A stretch of 33,984 nucleotides of DNA from NCBI GenBank assembly GCA_913048995.1, contig CAJWXK010000006.1, forward strand, positions 1 to 33,984. The letters are read 5' to 3'. The position numbers and the translations under genes were made by a program. Positions 18,726 to 27,050 of this stretch are shown here, in pieces; position 1 is the first letter of the stretch, and every line of letters starts with the position of its first letter. This DNA comes from an uncultured Synechococcus sp. Its GTDB lineage: Bacteria > Cyanobacteriota > Cyanobacteriia > PCC-6307 > Cyanobiaceae. The notes under the pieces are model-generated. The model did not search any database. It was not told where the DNA came from and saw only the letters and a list, made by a program, of their open reading frames with translations.

Positions 18726-19819
18726 GGTTGGGTGCTGGGCAGGGAAAGTTGCACCTCTGCACCTCCGCCTTTGTGATTACGGGCGCGGATGTGGCCGCCA
18801 TGGGCGTGGGCGATTTGCTGCACGATCGCTAGGCCAAGACCGCTGCCTACTCGCTGTACCCGTGAACGGGAGGGGTCTCCGCGGTAGAAGCGATCGAACA
18901 TGTGCTGCATGTCCTCTCCGCTGAAGCCCGCGCCGCTGTCGCGAATCTCCACCCGCTGCCAGCGACCTTCCCGTGCCAGGTGAATCGCGATGGTGGTGTC
19001 ATCAGGGCTGTAACGCAGAGCGTTATCCAGCAGATTCAGCAATGCCCTATGCAGGCGGGAGCGATCTCCACGCACAGGATGGGGCCCAGAGCTTTCGATC
19101 ACCAGTTCAACGTTGCGGCGTTCGGCTAGCGGGGCCAGGCTTTGCCAGGCCTGGCTGACCAGATCACGGATCTCCACCAAATCCATGCCGGCGGTATTGG
19201 GCTGGGCTGCAGCAGTCTCAAGGCGGCTGAGCTCAAGCAGGTCGGAGACCAGTTGCTGAAGTCGAGTAAGTTCGCGTTGTAGTCGCTCCACCTGCACCGC
19301 CTGCTTGGTGCTGGGGTTGATGGCCAGTGATTCGGTCACCAGAGATAGAGCGGTAAGAGGGGTACGCAGTTCGTGGGCGACATCGCTGATCCAGCGCTCC
19401 TGCAACTGTTGCTGGGCCTGCAGCGACTGGCGGCTCTGCACGAAGACAGCGACCCAGCCATCCTCACCAGCGAGGGCAACAGCTTCAAGTGGTTCGCTGC
19501 GGATCGGTTCGGGGTTCAGCGGTGAGGGGCTGACGGTGCTGTTGGTCCAAAGCACACGCTGACGACCGCCACTGGAGCGCGCTTCTCTAACGGCCGCTTC
19601 CAGTTGATGGCAGCGCACCACCTCCAGTAGGTAGCGGTTGGTGACTTCAGCGTCCTTGGCGATCGCCAGTAGTCGTCGCGCGCGGCCGTTGAGGTGCTGA
19701 AGCCGATTGCTGCGGTCCAATACCAGGAAGCCCTGGGATGAATCCTCAAGCCAATGAAGCAGCTGTGAAGAGTGAATCCAAGGTGAGCGTCTGCCCTGTC
19801 GAAATCGTCTGAACAGCAC
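18722..19819 (-). CDS. phoR: Sensor histidine kinase, PhoR/SphS-like (PAS plus HisKA/HATPase_c)
   Basis: H-box '[23 protein letters not shown]'; 'NLLDNALRYSPDDTTIAI', 'DSGAGFSGEDMQHMFDRFYRGDPSRSRVQRVGSGLGLAIVQQIAHAHGG'; directly downstream of an OmpR-type regulator. Confidence 0.75.
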   Translation of the reverse strand: MLFRRFRQGRRSPWIHSSQLLHWLEDSSQGFLVLDRSNRLQHLNGRARRLLAIAKDAEVTNRYLLEVVRCHQLEAAVREARSSGGRQRVLWTNSTVSPSPLNPEPIRSEPLEAVALAGEDGWVAVFVQSRQSLQAQQQLQERWISDVAHELRTPLTALSLVTESLAINPSTKQAVQVERLQRELTRLQQLVSDLLELSRLETAAAQPNTAGMDLVEIRDLVSQAWQSLAPLAERRNVELVIESSGPHPVRGDRSRLHRALLNLLDNALRYSPDDTTIAIHLAREGRWQRVEIRDSGAGFSGEDMQHMFDRFYRGDPSRSRVQRVGSGLGLAIVQQIAHAHGGHIRARNHKGGGAEVQLSLPSTQP

Positions 19820-19827
19820 GATGTGCC

Positions 19828-20667
19828 TTACCCGAAGCGGTAACCGAAGCCCCGCACAGTGAGGATGAAGGTGGGAGCACTGGGGTTGGTTTCAAGCTTC
19901 TCCCGTAGCCAGCGGATATGTACATCGACGGTCTTGCTGTCGCCCATGAAGTCGATTCCCCAGACCCGCTCTAGGAGCTTGTCGCGGCTCCAGACCCGCT
20001 TGGGGCTTTGCATGAAGACCTCAAGTAGGCGGTACTCCTTGGGGGAGAGGTTGACCTCCTTGCCGGCCCGGGTGACCCGGCATTCCTCGGGATACAGCGT
20101 GATTTCATCGAAGCGCAACACTTCCTTGGCACCGTTCTCGCCATTGCGGGCGCTACGGCGTAGCAGAGCGCGGCAGCGGGCCACCAGCTCGCGCATGCCA
20201 AAGGGCTTGATCAGGTAGTCGTCTGCACCGACCTCAAGACCCACAACACGATCGGTTTCGCTGTCACGAGCACTGACAACGATGATCGGTGTGGAGAAAC
20301 CGCGTCGACGCACGTAGCGGCAGACATCCAGGCCGGAAACACCGGGAAGCATCAGATCCAGCAGCACCAGATCACAGGGTTGGCTATCTGGTGATCCCTT
20401 GAAACGCTCAAGGGCACCATTGCCAGAACTGACGGCATCAACGATGAATCCTTCGCTGCCGAGAGCCTCTGCGATGGTTTCGCGGATGGTGTCATCGTCC
20501 TCAACCACGAGCAGGCGAGCGGGGGACGCCTGTTCTGGAGGGCTGGCAGCCACTAGATCAAGATCAGTTGATGAGATTTTAATCGTGACTCCGAGCTCCG
20601 AGGCTTGCAGCCACAGGAGGTCTGCAGATTTGGACTCAGAAGAACTCGTCGAAATTGTCGAAATCAA
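19828..20667 (-). CDS. phoB: OmpR-type response regulator, PhoB/SphR-like (true start may lie downstream of 20667)
   Basis: Receiver 'RLLVVEDDDTIRETIAEALGSEGF...LVLLDLMLPGVSGLDVCRYVRRRG...GADDYLIKPF' and winged helix 'GKEVNLSPKEYRLLEVFMQSPKRVWSRDKLLERVWGIDFMGDSKTVDVHIRWLREKLE...LTVRGFGYRFG'. Confidence 0.8.
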   Translation of the reverse strand: MISTISTSSSESKSADLLWLQASELGVTIKISSTDLDLVAASPPEQASPARLLVVEDDDTIRETIAEALGSEGFIVDAVSSGNGALERFKGSPDSQPCDLVLLDLMLPGVSGLDVCRYVRRRGFSTPIIVVSARDSETDRVVGLEVGADDYLIKPFGMRELVARCRALLRRSARNGENGAKEVLRFDEITLYPEECRVTRAGKEVNLSPKEYRLLEVFMQSPKRVWSRDKLLERVWGIDFMGDSKTVDVHIRWLREKLETNPSAPTFILTVRGFGYRFG

Positions 20668-21046
20668 CGGCGCGGAAATTGCCCTCCTCCACCTGCTTCA
20701 TCAGTCGCTCCAGTTGGACCCATAGGCCACCGCCAGTGAGCAGAGCCAGCAGCAGAGCCACCAGCAGAGCAGTGCCTGCTGCGAAGCCGAACACCTGCAG
20801 GCTGCCGCCAATGAACAGGGTGATTCCCAAGATGGTGCCTGCGAAGCTGATGCTGGTTTCGGCATTCCCTAGTGGCAGCAGCGGCAAGCGGTCTTGCTTC
20901 CATCCCTCCAGCCGGTTCTCAATCAGACGGGCGAAGGTCAGGCCACAAAGCACCCCGATTGCCAGCCCTAGCCCCGCCAACAGGTAGGGAGGCTGCTGCA
21001 GGACCATGACAGGCAGCTCAAGTTCATAAATGGCGTCGTGATCCAC
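20636..21046 (-). CDS. Conserved hypothetical small integral membrane protein
   Basis: 136-aa ORF with about 3 hydrophobic helices and acidic C-terminus 'AVDFDNFDEFF'; 3' end overlaps the annotated N-terminus of the response regulator. Confidence 0.65.
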   Translation of the reverse strand: MDHDAIYELELPVMVLQQPPYLLAGLGLAIGVLCGLTFARLIENRLEGWKQDRLPLLPLGNAETSISFAGTILGITLFIGGSLQVFGFAAGTALLVALLLALLTGGGLWVQLERLMKQVEEGNFRAVDFDNFDEFF

Positions 21047-21072
21047 GGTCTCAGGCCAGTTGGGGCTGCACG

Positions 21073-22635
21073 TTAGGTGCTGAGAACCTGTAACCAGTCG
21101 CCGGCTAACCGGCCAGGGCTGAAGCGACGGCGCACCAGTTGCATCAGGGTCTGCAAATCGTCGGTATGCAGCCTTCCATCGCGCACCAGGGCAAAGAGGA
21201 GGCGCTGACGCAGGCCATGCCCCTCACGTCCAAGCATCAGTCGCATGCCGGCTCCAGCAACCGGCAGCAGATCGCCAGGACCGCCATCACGTCCAACAAC
21301 ATCAAGCAGATTTTCCAGCCGTTGCAGCTGGAGCCTGCCTTTGGCATCAAAAATCACATCCAGCAGCTTGTGGCGCAGCTCCTCGGTGTCAGCGGCCAGC
21401 AGCCGTTTGGCCACATAGGGATAGGCCACGCGGATGATGCTGAATTCAGGATCCAGCCTGAGCGCCAGGCCCTCCTGGCTCACGACGGCTCGAATGATCA
21501 GGGCAAAGCGCGCTGGCACCCGGAAGGGGTACTCAAACATCAGCTCTGAGAAGCGATCGGTGATGGTTTTGAAGTTGAACTCTCCAACGCTCTCGCCAAG
21601 CTGGCCCCCCAGCACCTCTTCGAGAGCCGGAACTAAAGGCTCGAGATCAATGCCGGGTTGAAGGAAGCCGAGGCGCACGAAATCGTGTGCCAGCGCACGG
21701 AAATCTTTGTTGATGAGATGAACAACCGCATCGGTGAGTGTGAGTCGGTCGTCATTGCTCAGCATGTCCATCATGCCGAAGTCGACGTACCCCAAGCAGC
21801 CGTAGCCGTCGGGTCCGCCAGGCATGGCAAAGAGGTTTCCAGGGTGCGGGTCAGCATGGAAGTAGCCAAACTCCAGCAACTGCCGAAGACCTGAAATCAC
21901 ACCGGCCTTGACCAGGGTTGTGGGGTCCAGATTGTTGCGTCTGAGCTGCTCCCGGTTCTGCAGCTTGACGCCAGCCAGCCAGGTGGTGGTCAGCACGCGG
22001 TGGCTGCTGAGACTGCGCTCAACGGCGGGCACCACCACAGTTGGATCGTCTTCAAACAGTTGGGCGAAACGCTCGGCGTTGTCAGCTTCTAGTTCGTAGT
22101 CGATCTCACGGAACAGGGTGTTGCCGAATTCATCGACGATGGCAGTGAGATCATCGCCGAGGTTTAAGGGCAGGAAAGGGCCAGCCAAAACAGCCAGCAG
22201 ACGCACCACGGCCAGATCAAGCCGGAGTTGGGGCTCAAGATTGGGACGCTGAACCTTGACTGCAACCCAGCGGCCATCAAGCATCTGTGCCTTGTAGACC
22301 TGTCCCAGGCTGGCGGCAGCCACGGGCTGATCAGGAAAGCTGGCGAACAGGTGCTGAGCAGGGGATCCCAGATCCTCCTCAATCGTGGCCAGTGCCCTCT
22401 GGTGGTCAAAGGCCGGCAGATCGTCCTGCAGCCGCGTCAGCTGATCGAGCCAGTCGCGGCGGACGAGATCCGGTCTGGTGGACAGCGCCTGACCGAGCTT
22501 GATGAAGCAGGGGCCCAGGCAGGTCAGCGTGTTTAACAGCCTGCGCCCTAGGCGCTGCTGCACCGCGGAGTCATTGCTCCCGCCCTGCACCACTAGCACC
22601 AAGGCAAGCCCGCTTAGCTGCCAGACCACCACCAT
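21073..22635 (-). CDS. ABC1/AarF/UbiB-family atypical kinase (true start may lie upstream of 22635)
   Basis: 'LGPCFIKLGQALSTRPDLVRRDWLDQLTRLQDDLPAF', 'AAASLGQVYKAQMLDGRWVAVKVQRPNLE', 'GYFHADPHPGNLFAMPGG...GYVDFGMM'. Confidence 0.93.
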   Translation of the reverse strand: MVVVWQLSGLALVLVVQGGSNDSAVQQRLGRRLLNTLTCLGPCFIKLGQALSTRPDLVRRDWLDQLTRLQDDLPAFDHQRALATIEEDLGSPAQHLFASFPDQPVAAASLGQVYKAQMLDGRWVAVKVQRPNLEPQLRLDLAVVRLLAVLAGPFLPLNLGDDLTAIVDEFGNTLFREIDYELEADNAERFAQLFEDDPTVVVPAVERSLSSHRVLTTTWLAGVKLQNREQLRRNNLDPTTLVKAGVISGLRQLLEFGYFHADPHPGNLFAMPGGPDGYGCLGYVDFGMMDMLSNDDRLTLTDAVVHLINKDFRALAHDFVRLGFLQPGIDLEPLVPALEEVLGGQLGESVGEFNFKTITDRFSELMFEYPFRVPARFALIIRAVVSQEGLALRLDPEFSIIRVAYPYVAKRLLAADTEELRHKLLDVIFDAKGRLQLQRLENLLDVVGRDGGPGDLLPVAGAGMRLMLGREGHGLRQRLLFALVRDGRLHTDDLQTLMQLVRRRFSPGRLAGDWLQVLST

Positions 22636-22681
22636 CAGGCGGCCTAGCAGCCGATGCAGAGGGATAGCGGTGGATCGGGTA

Positions 22682-24127
22682 ATGACCGGACTGACAACTC
22701 GCCAGACTTTAGAAAGTGTCGTTCCGGCTGCGTTGTCCCCTCGCCCTGAACGCTGGCCCCTGCGACAGGTCCTGGCGCAGCAGGCGGCACATGCCGGTCT
22801 TCCGTTGCATCTACCGGCCCACCGGCGCGGCCTCGGACGTGCCTTTCACTGGCCGCGGCTTCCCTGGTCCTGGGATTTGCCGGAACTGCCTGCAGTCGGC
22901 GGACCCCTGCTGACGGAGGGAGCGGTTGCAGAGTCCCAGTCGCTGGTGGCTGCCGCGCTTGGAGTGGACTTCAGCTGGTATGGCGTCAACGGTGCCAGCG
23001 GCCTGCTTCAGGCTGCCTTGCTGGCTGTGGCTGGTCCCGGATCGAGGGTGTTATTGCCGCGCCATCACCACCGATCACTGCTGCATGGGGCTGTCCTGGC
23101 GGGATTCAATCCTCTCCTTTACAGCGTTCCCTTTGACGGGTGCACTGGGCTCTGGCAACCGCTGCCCCCCAAACATCTCGACCGGTTCTTGCAGCAAGCA
23201 GCACCGGTGGATTTGCTGGTGCTGCTCTCGCCCACCTACCAGGGCCTGGCCAGTGATCTGCCTTCCTTGGTGGCCATTGCTCACCGTCATGGGGTGCCTG
23301 TGTTGGTGGATGAGGCCCATGGAGGTCACTTCGGCTTTGATGCTTCCCTGCCACAGGCCGCTATCGCCGCTGGCGCTGATCTGGTTGTTCAGTCGCTTCA
23401 TAAGAGTCTTGGAGCGCTGGCTCAGGCGGCGGTGCTGCACGCCCAGGGGCCGCGCCTTGACGTTCAACGGTTGGCTCAGGCCCTCGAGTGGCTGCAGACC
23501 AGTAGCCCTAGCGCTTTGCTGATGCTGAGTGCTGAGCAGTCCCTGGCCCAGCGCTTGACGGCACGAGGTCACAGTCAGCTCAAGCGCTTGCTCCGTCAGG
23601 CTGTTGAACTGCATCAACATCTCAAGCAAGAGGGCATTCCTGTCCTTGCTGTTGATGATCCGCTGCGCCTGGTGCTCCACACAGCGCCAATGGGTTGCAG
23701 CGGCGTTGATGCTGATGAGTGGCTGCTGGAGCGCAATGTGATCGCTGAATGTCCAGAGCTATTCAGCCTGACGTTTTGCCTTGGCCTTGGCGGTAGCCGC
23801 GGGCTAGCCCGGCCGTTGTTACGAGAACTGCGACGGCTCTCCCGTGAGCGAGGGGGCGAGCCTCTGGCTCCTTTGGTGCCACCGCCGTTGCCGGCAGTGG
23901 CTCAGTTGGATATTGCCCCGGGTCAGGCCTGGCGCTCGGCGAGCCGTGAGGTGCCGATTGCAAAAGCAGAAGATTGCATCGCTGCCCGTCCCATATGCCC
24001 CTACCCGCCTGGGATTCCGCTTTTGCTGCCAGGGGAGCGGTTGGATGCCGCGCGGCTGGAGTGGCTGCAGCAGCAGCGGCTGCTTTGGCGGGGGCAGATC
24101 GCTGATACGGTAACGGTTCTGGCCTGA
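22682..24127 (+). CDS. Orn/Lys/Arg decarboxylase family PLP enzyme
   Basis: ATG at 22682; 'LTEGAVAESQSLVAAALGVDFSWYGVNGASGLLQAALLAV', 'VLVDEAHGGHFGFDASLPQAAIAAGADLVVQSLHKSLGALAQAAVLH' (PLP-Lys SxHK motif). Confidence 0.9.
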   Translation: MTGLTTRQTLESVVPAALSPRPERWPLRQVLAQQAAHAGLPLHLPAHRRGLGRAFHWPRLPWSWDLPELPAVGGPLLTEGAVAESQSLVAAALGVDFSWYGVNGASGLLQAALLAVAGPGSRVLLPRHHHRSLLHGAVLAGFNPLLYSVPFDGCTGLWQPLPPKHLDRFLQQAAPVDLLVLLSPTYQGLASDLPSLVAIAHRHGVPVLVDEAHGGHFGFDASLPQAAIAAGADLVVQSLHKSLGALAQAAVLHAQGPRLDVQRLAQALEWLQTSSPSALLMLSAEQSLAQRLTARGHSQLKRLLRQAVELHQHLKQEGIPVLAVDDPLRLVLHTAPMGCSGVDADEWLLERNVIAECPELFSLTFCLGLGGSRGLARPLLRELRRLSRERGGEPLAPLVPPPLPAVAQLDIAPGQAWRSASREVPIAKAEDCIAARPICPYPPGIPLLLPGERLDAARLEWLQQQRLLWRGQIADTVTVLA

Positions 24128-24132
24128 TCAAC

Positions 24133-24744
24133 TTGGCCCCCGTATCCCCCTATCAGTGGGATTTCGTCACCCCGGGTCTGCCGGATGCGGCCTTTGAGGC
24201 GGCGCCAGGGTTCAGTCCCACGCCAATGGAGCTGCGGGTGATGCTGCTGGCCCACCTCCGGCCTCGGCCGGACTCGGTGGTTTGGGATGTGGGTGGCGGC
24301 ACGGGTGCCCTGGCACTGGAGATTGCAAGGCTGCTGCCGGGCGGCCGCGTTCAGGCCCTCGAACGCGATCCTGAAGCGGTGGAATTGCTGGAACGCAATC
24401 GTGCCCGCTTTGGTATCACCAACCTCGAGGTTTTTGAAGGCCAGGCACCCGGTGATTTGGCCAAGCTTGCGGCAGCGCCGGATCGTGTGTTGCTTGAGGT
24501 GGGACGTCCCCTGGGAGATGTATTGCGGGCAGTTTGGTCTGCCCTGGCACCAGGTGGGCGTCTGGTGATCAGCACCTCAAGTCTGGAGGGCTTGGTGGAT
24601 GCCACTGACCACCTCGGACAGCTTTCGGCACGGGATCTGCAGGTGGTGCAGGCGACGGTGCATCGAATGCAGCGCCGCGGAGATCAAACGCGGCTGGCGG
24701 CGGCTGAACCTCTGTTCGTCATCGCGGCAGAGCGGCATCCATGA
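24133..24744 (+). CDS. cbiT: Precorrin-6Y C5,15-methyltransferase subunit CbiT (TTG start)
   Basis: 'ELRVMLLAHLRPRPDSVVWDVGGGTGALALEIARLLPGGRVQALERDPEAVELLERNRARFGITNLEVFEGQAP' CbiT-type SAM methyltransferase. Confidence 0.85.
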   Translation: MAPVSPYQWDFVTPGLPDAAFEAAPGFSPTPMELRVMLLAHLRPRPDSVVWDVGGGTGALALEIARLLPGGRVQALERDPEAVELLERNRARFGITNLEVFEGQAPGDLAKLAAAPDRVLLEVGRPLGDVLRAVWSALAPGGRLVISTSSLEGLVDATDHLGQLSARDLQVVQATVHRMQRRGDQTRLAAAEPLFVIAAERHP

Positions 24745-25598
24745 GCGCCACGAGCGCGGGGCGATTGATCCGCAGCCGCTGGCTGAGTGGTTTTGCGGCG
24801 GCGTTGTTTGCTCTGGTGATTATTGGCTTGGGGGGCTGGTGGTTCACGCTCAGCCTCAGTGTGATCGTGCACCTGGCGCTACTGGAATTCTTTCGGCTGG
24901 CGCAGCACAAGGGCATCCGGCCGGCCACCAAGACCACGCTGGTCGCGTGCCAGCTGTTGTTGATCATCACCCAGTTGGCCCCAGGCAGTTCTTGGGCGGC
25001 AGCAGTGTTGCCTTTGGCGGGTTCAGTGATCTGCGGTTGGCTGTTGCTGCAACCGGTGACCGGCACGATCGCTGATATCGCGGCATCGATTTTTGGCCTT
25101 TTCTATCTGGGTTTTCTGCCAAGCCACTGGGTCAGGCTGCGGGATCTCACCAACCCCTTGGTGGCGCCCCATTGGCCATCCCATAGCGGTCTCGCCATTA
25201 CCTTGCTGGCCTTTTTGCTGATCTGGGCAGCCGATTGCGGCTCCTACTTGTGGGGCAGTCGTTTTGGCCGCACGCGTCTTTCGGAAGTTTCCCCCGGCAA
25301 GACTGTCGAGGGTGCTCTTGCAGGGTTGGCGGCGACGGTGGGCACCGGCGCGGCGGGCGGCTGGATACTTGGCTGGCCGCTCGGCCCGCTGTTCGGGGCC
25401 CTGTTGGGCGTGATGGTTGGTTTGTTTGCCCTTGTGGGCGATTTGACCGAATCGATGATGAAGCGTGATGCCGGGGTCAAGGACTCTGGGGCCTTAATCC
25501 CAGGCCACGGCGGCATTCTCGATCGGGTCGATAGCTATTTGTTCACTCCTGCAGTGGTGTTTTACCTCGTCACCCTGGTGCTGCCTCTGCTGGGCTGA
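24741..25598 (+). CDS. cdsA: Phosphatidate cytidylyltransferase
   Basis: Multi-TM; 'WAADCGSYLWGSRFGRTRLSEVSPGKTVEGALAGL' and 'VGDLTESMMKRDAGVKDSGALIPGHGGILDRVDSYLFTPAVVFY' CDS signature. Confidence 0.97.
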   Translation: MSATSAGRLIRSRWLSGFAAALFALVIIGLGGWWFTLSLSVIVHLALLEFFRLAQHKGIRPATKTTLVACQLLLIITQLAPGSSWAAAVLPLAGSVICGWLLLQPVTGTIADIAASIFGLFYLGFLPSHWVRLRDLTNPLVAPHWPSHSGLAITLLAFLLIWAADCGSYLWGSRFGRTRLSEVSPGKTVEGALAGLAATVGTGAAGGWILGWPLGPLFGALLGVMVGLFALVGDLTESMMKRDAGVKDSGALIPGHGGILDRVDSYLFTPAVVFYLVTLVLPLLG

Positions 25599-26184
25599 CC
25601 AGCGAGCGTCCAGACAGTCGCATCCGGCCGGTGCTTAGCTCCAGCTGCTCGATCGTGATGGCTGGATCCATGGGGACTTCCACCTGTTGCACTCCATGGC
25701 GCAGGAGCAACGCTCCATGCTCAAGCAGCAGTTGGCAGTGACACTGTCTTCCTTGTTGGCTAGCGAGTTCAACCCCCGTGCTTTGCAGCCCGAAATGGCC
25801 CAGGGGCTCACCATTGAGCAGGGTTTCTGCTAAGTCGCTTGCCAGTCCTTGAAGCGCTGGGCTCTGCAGACAGCGGTTCAAACCTTCTTCGTTGAAACGG
25901 ACCCATCCCTGCACTGTGAACCGCTGCCGTAGCTGTAATGGCTTGCCCTGCAGGAGGGGAGTCACATCAATGCTGATGGGCTCACTGCACAACTGAACGG
26001 CATCAATTGCCAGTCCCTGGAAGACCAAACCGTCGGCTTGGACCCGGGCACCCTGCAGGTGGCCTGACATCAGGCGGAGCATTGATCCCTCCAGCTGCAG
26101 ATCCAGGTGATCGAGGCGGCTGCAGAGGCTGCGCAACCACAGCCGGATCGCCTGGCTTACCAGACCTAGAGCTGGTCCACTCAT
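25570..26184 (-). CDS. DUF2993 (LmeA-like) protein
   Basis: 'SQAIRLWLRSLCSRLDHLDLQLEGSMLRLMSGHLQGARVQADGLVFQGLAIDAVQLCSEPISIDVTPLL...PLQLRQRFTVQGWVRFNEEGLNRCLQSPALQ' typical of DUF2993. Confidence 0.8.
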   Translation of the reverse strand: MSGPALGLVSQAIRLWLRSLCSRLDHLDLQLEGSMLRLMSGHLQGARVQADGLVFQGLAIDAVQLCSEPISIDVTPLLQGKPLQLRQRFTVQGWVRFNEEGLNRCLQSPALQGLASDLAETLLNGEPLGHFGLQSTGVELASQQGRQCHCQLLLEHGALLLRHGVQQVEVPMDPAITIEQLELSTGRMRLSGRSLVSPAEAAPG

Positions 26185-27050
26185 GCTGTTATCCAGGCCT
26201 GAGCAACTTGTTCAGGCTGATCAAGGTGTGGGAGATGACCGCAGCCTTCCACTAGCTCAAGGCGCTCCCCGAGCAGCTCAACAGCAGCTTGTTTCTGGGG
26301 TTCCCTCAGGATGCGGTCTTGGGCTCCCCAGAGCACGCGAATCGGTAGCTGAGGCAGTGGGTTGCCTACCCCGGCAAATCCGCCGCTGCGGGCAAAGCGG
26401 GCCAGGGCTTGTCCCCAGCCAGGAGTGCTCAGGTGCAGGCTGGCGATCTCCTCCTCTGCGGCACCAACTGAGCGATCAGGATCTGCAAAAGCCTGTCGGC
26501 AGAGTCCTCGGCGTACGGCCGGTAAGCCTAAAAAGGCGGCACCGAGACGATCCAGAAGTGGAGGTAGCGGCATCGGCCGACCGGTAAGGCCAGCCGGAGC
26601 CAAGAGCAGCAGCCGCGAGATTCGTCCGGGCTGCTGCTCTTGCAGTTGCCGGGCCAGCACGACAGCGACTGAGCCTCCCATCGAAGCGCCGATTAGGCCG
26701 ATGGGGCCAGGAGGCATCTGATTCACCACGGCCTGCAGATGTTCAAGAACCCGTTGCGGGCCGTAATCCATGCCGCTGGGCCTTGGGGTGAAGCCAAACC
26801 CAAACAGATCGGGGATCCAGAGTTCGTGCCTCTGTTGAAGCAGGGGCACCAGGCGGCGAAATTCCAGCATCGAACTGTCAAAACCATGCAGCAGCAGTAG
26901 CGGTGCCCCGCTGCCGATCACGGCTACCGGCCACAGCATGTCGTCATCAATCCCACTCAACGGCAGCTGCAACCAGCGGACGGCGGCAGCTACGGCTCTG
27001 CCTTGGGGATCCATCAGCTGCTCAGCAGCAGTCTTTAGTGCGTCAGACAT
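26181..27050 (-). CDS. Alpha/beta hydrolase fold protein
   Basis: 'PLLLLHGFDSSMLEFRRLVPLL', nucleophile elbow 'IGASMGGSVA', C-terminal 'LVEGCGHLPHLDQPEQVAQAW'. Confidence 0.92.
   Translation of the reverse strand: MSDALKTAAEQLMDPQGRAVAAAVRWLQLPLSGIDDDMLWPVAVIGSGAPLLLLHGFDSSMLEFRRLVPLLQQRHELWIPDLFGFGFTPRPSGMDYGPQRVLEHLQAVVNQMPPGPIGLIGASMGGSVAVVLARQLQEQQPGRISRLLLLAPAGLTGRPMPLPPLLDRLGAAFLGLPAVRRGLCRQAFADPDRSVGAAEEEIASLHLSTPGWGQALARFARSGGFAGVGNPLPQLPIRVLWGAQDRILREPQKQAAVELLGERLELVEGCGHLPHLDQPEQVAQAWITA

Noticed and set aside
19657-19668. GGCGATCGCC (HIP1-like palindrome)
   Set aside because: An isolated occurrence in coding sequence; I did not see the dense HIP1 pattern of freshwater cyanobacteria.
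23075-23680. 201-aa minus-strand ORF inside the decarboxylase
   Set aside because: Opposite conserved PLP-binding sequence; no recognisable domain.
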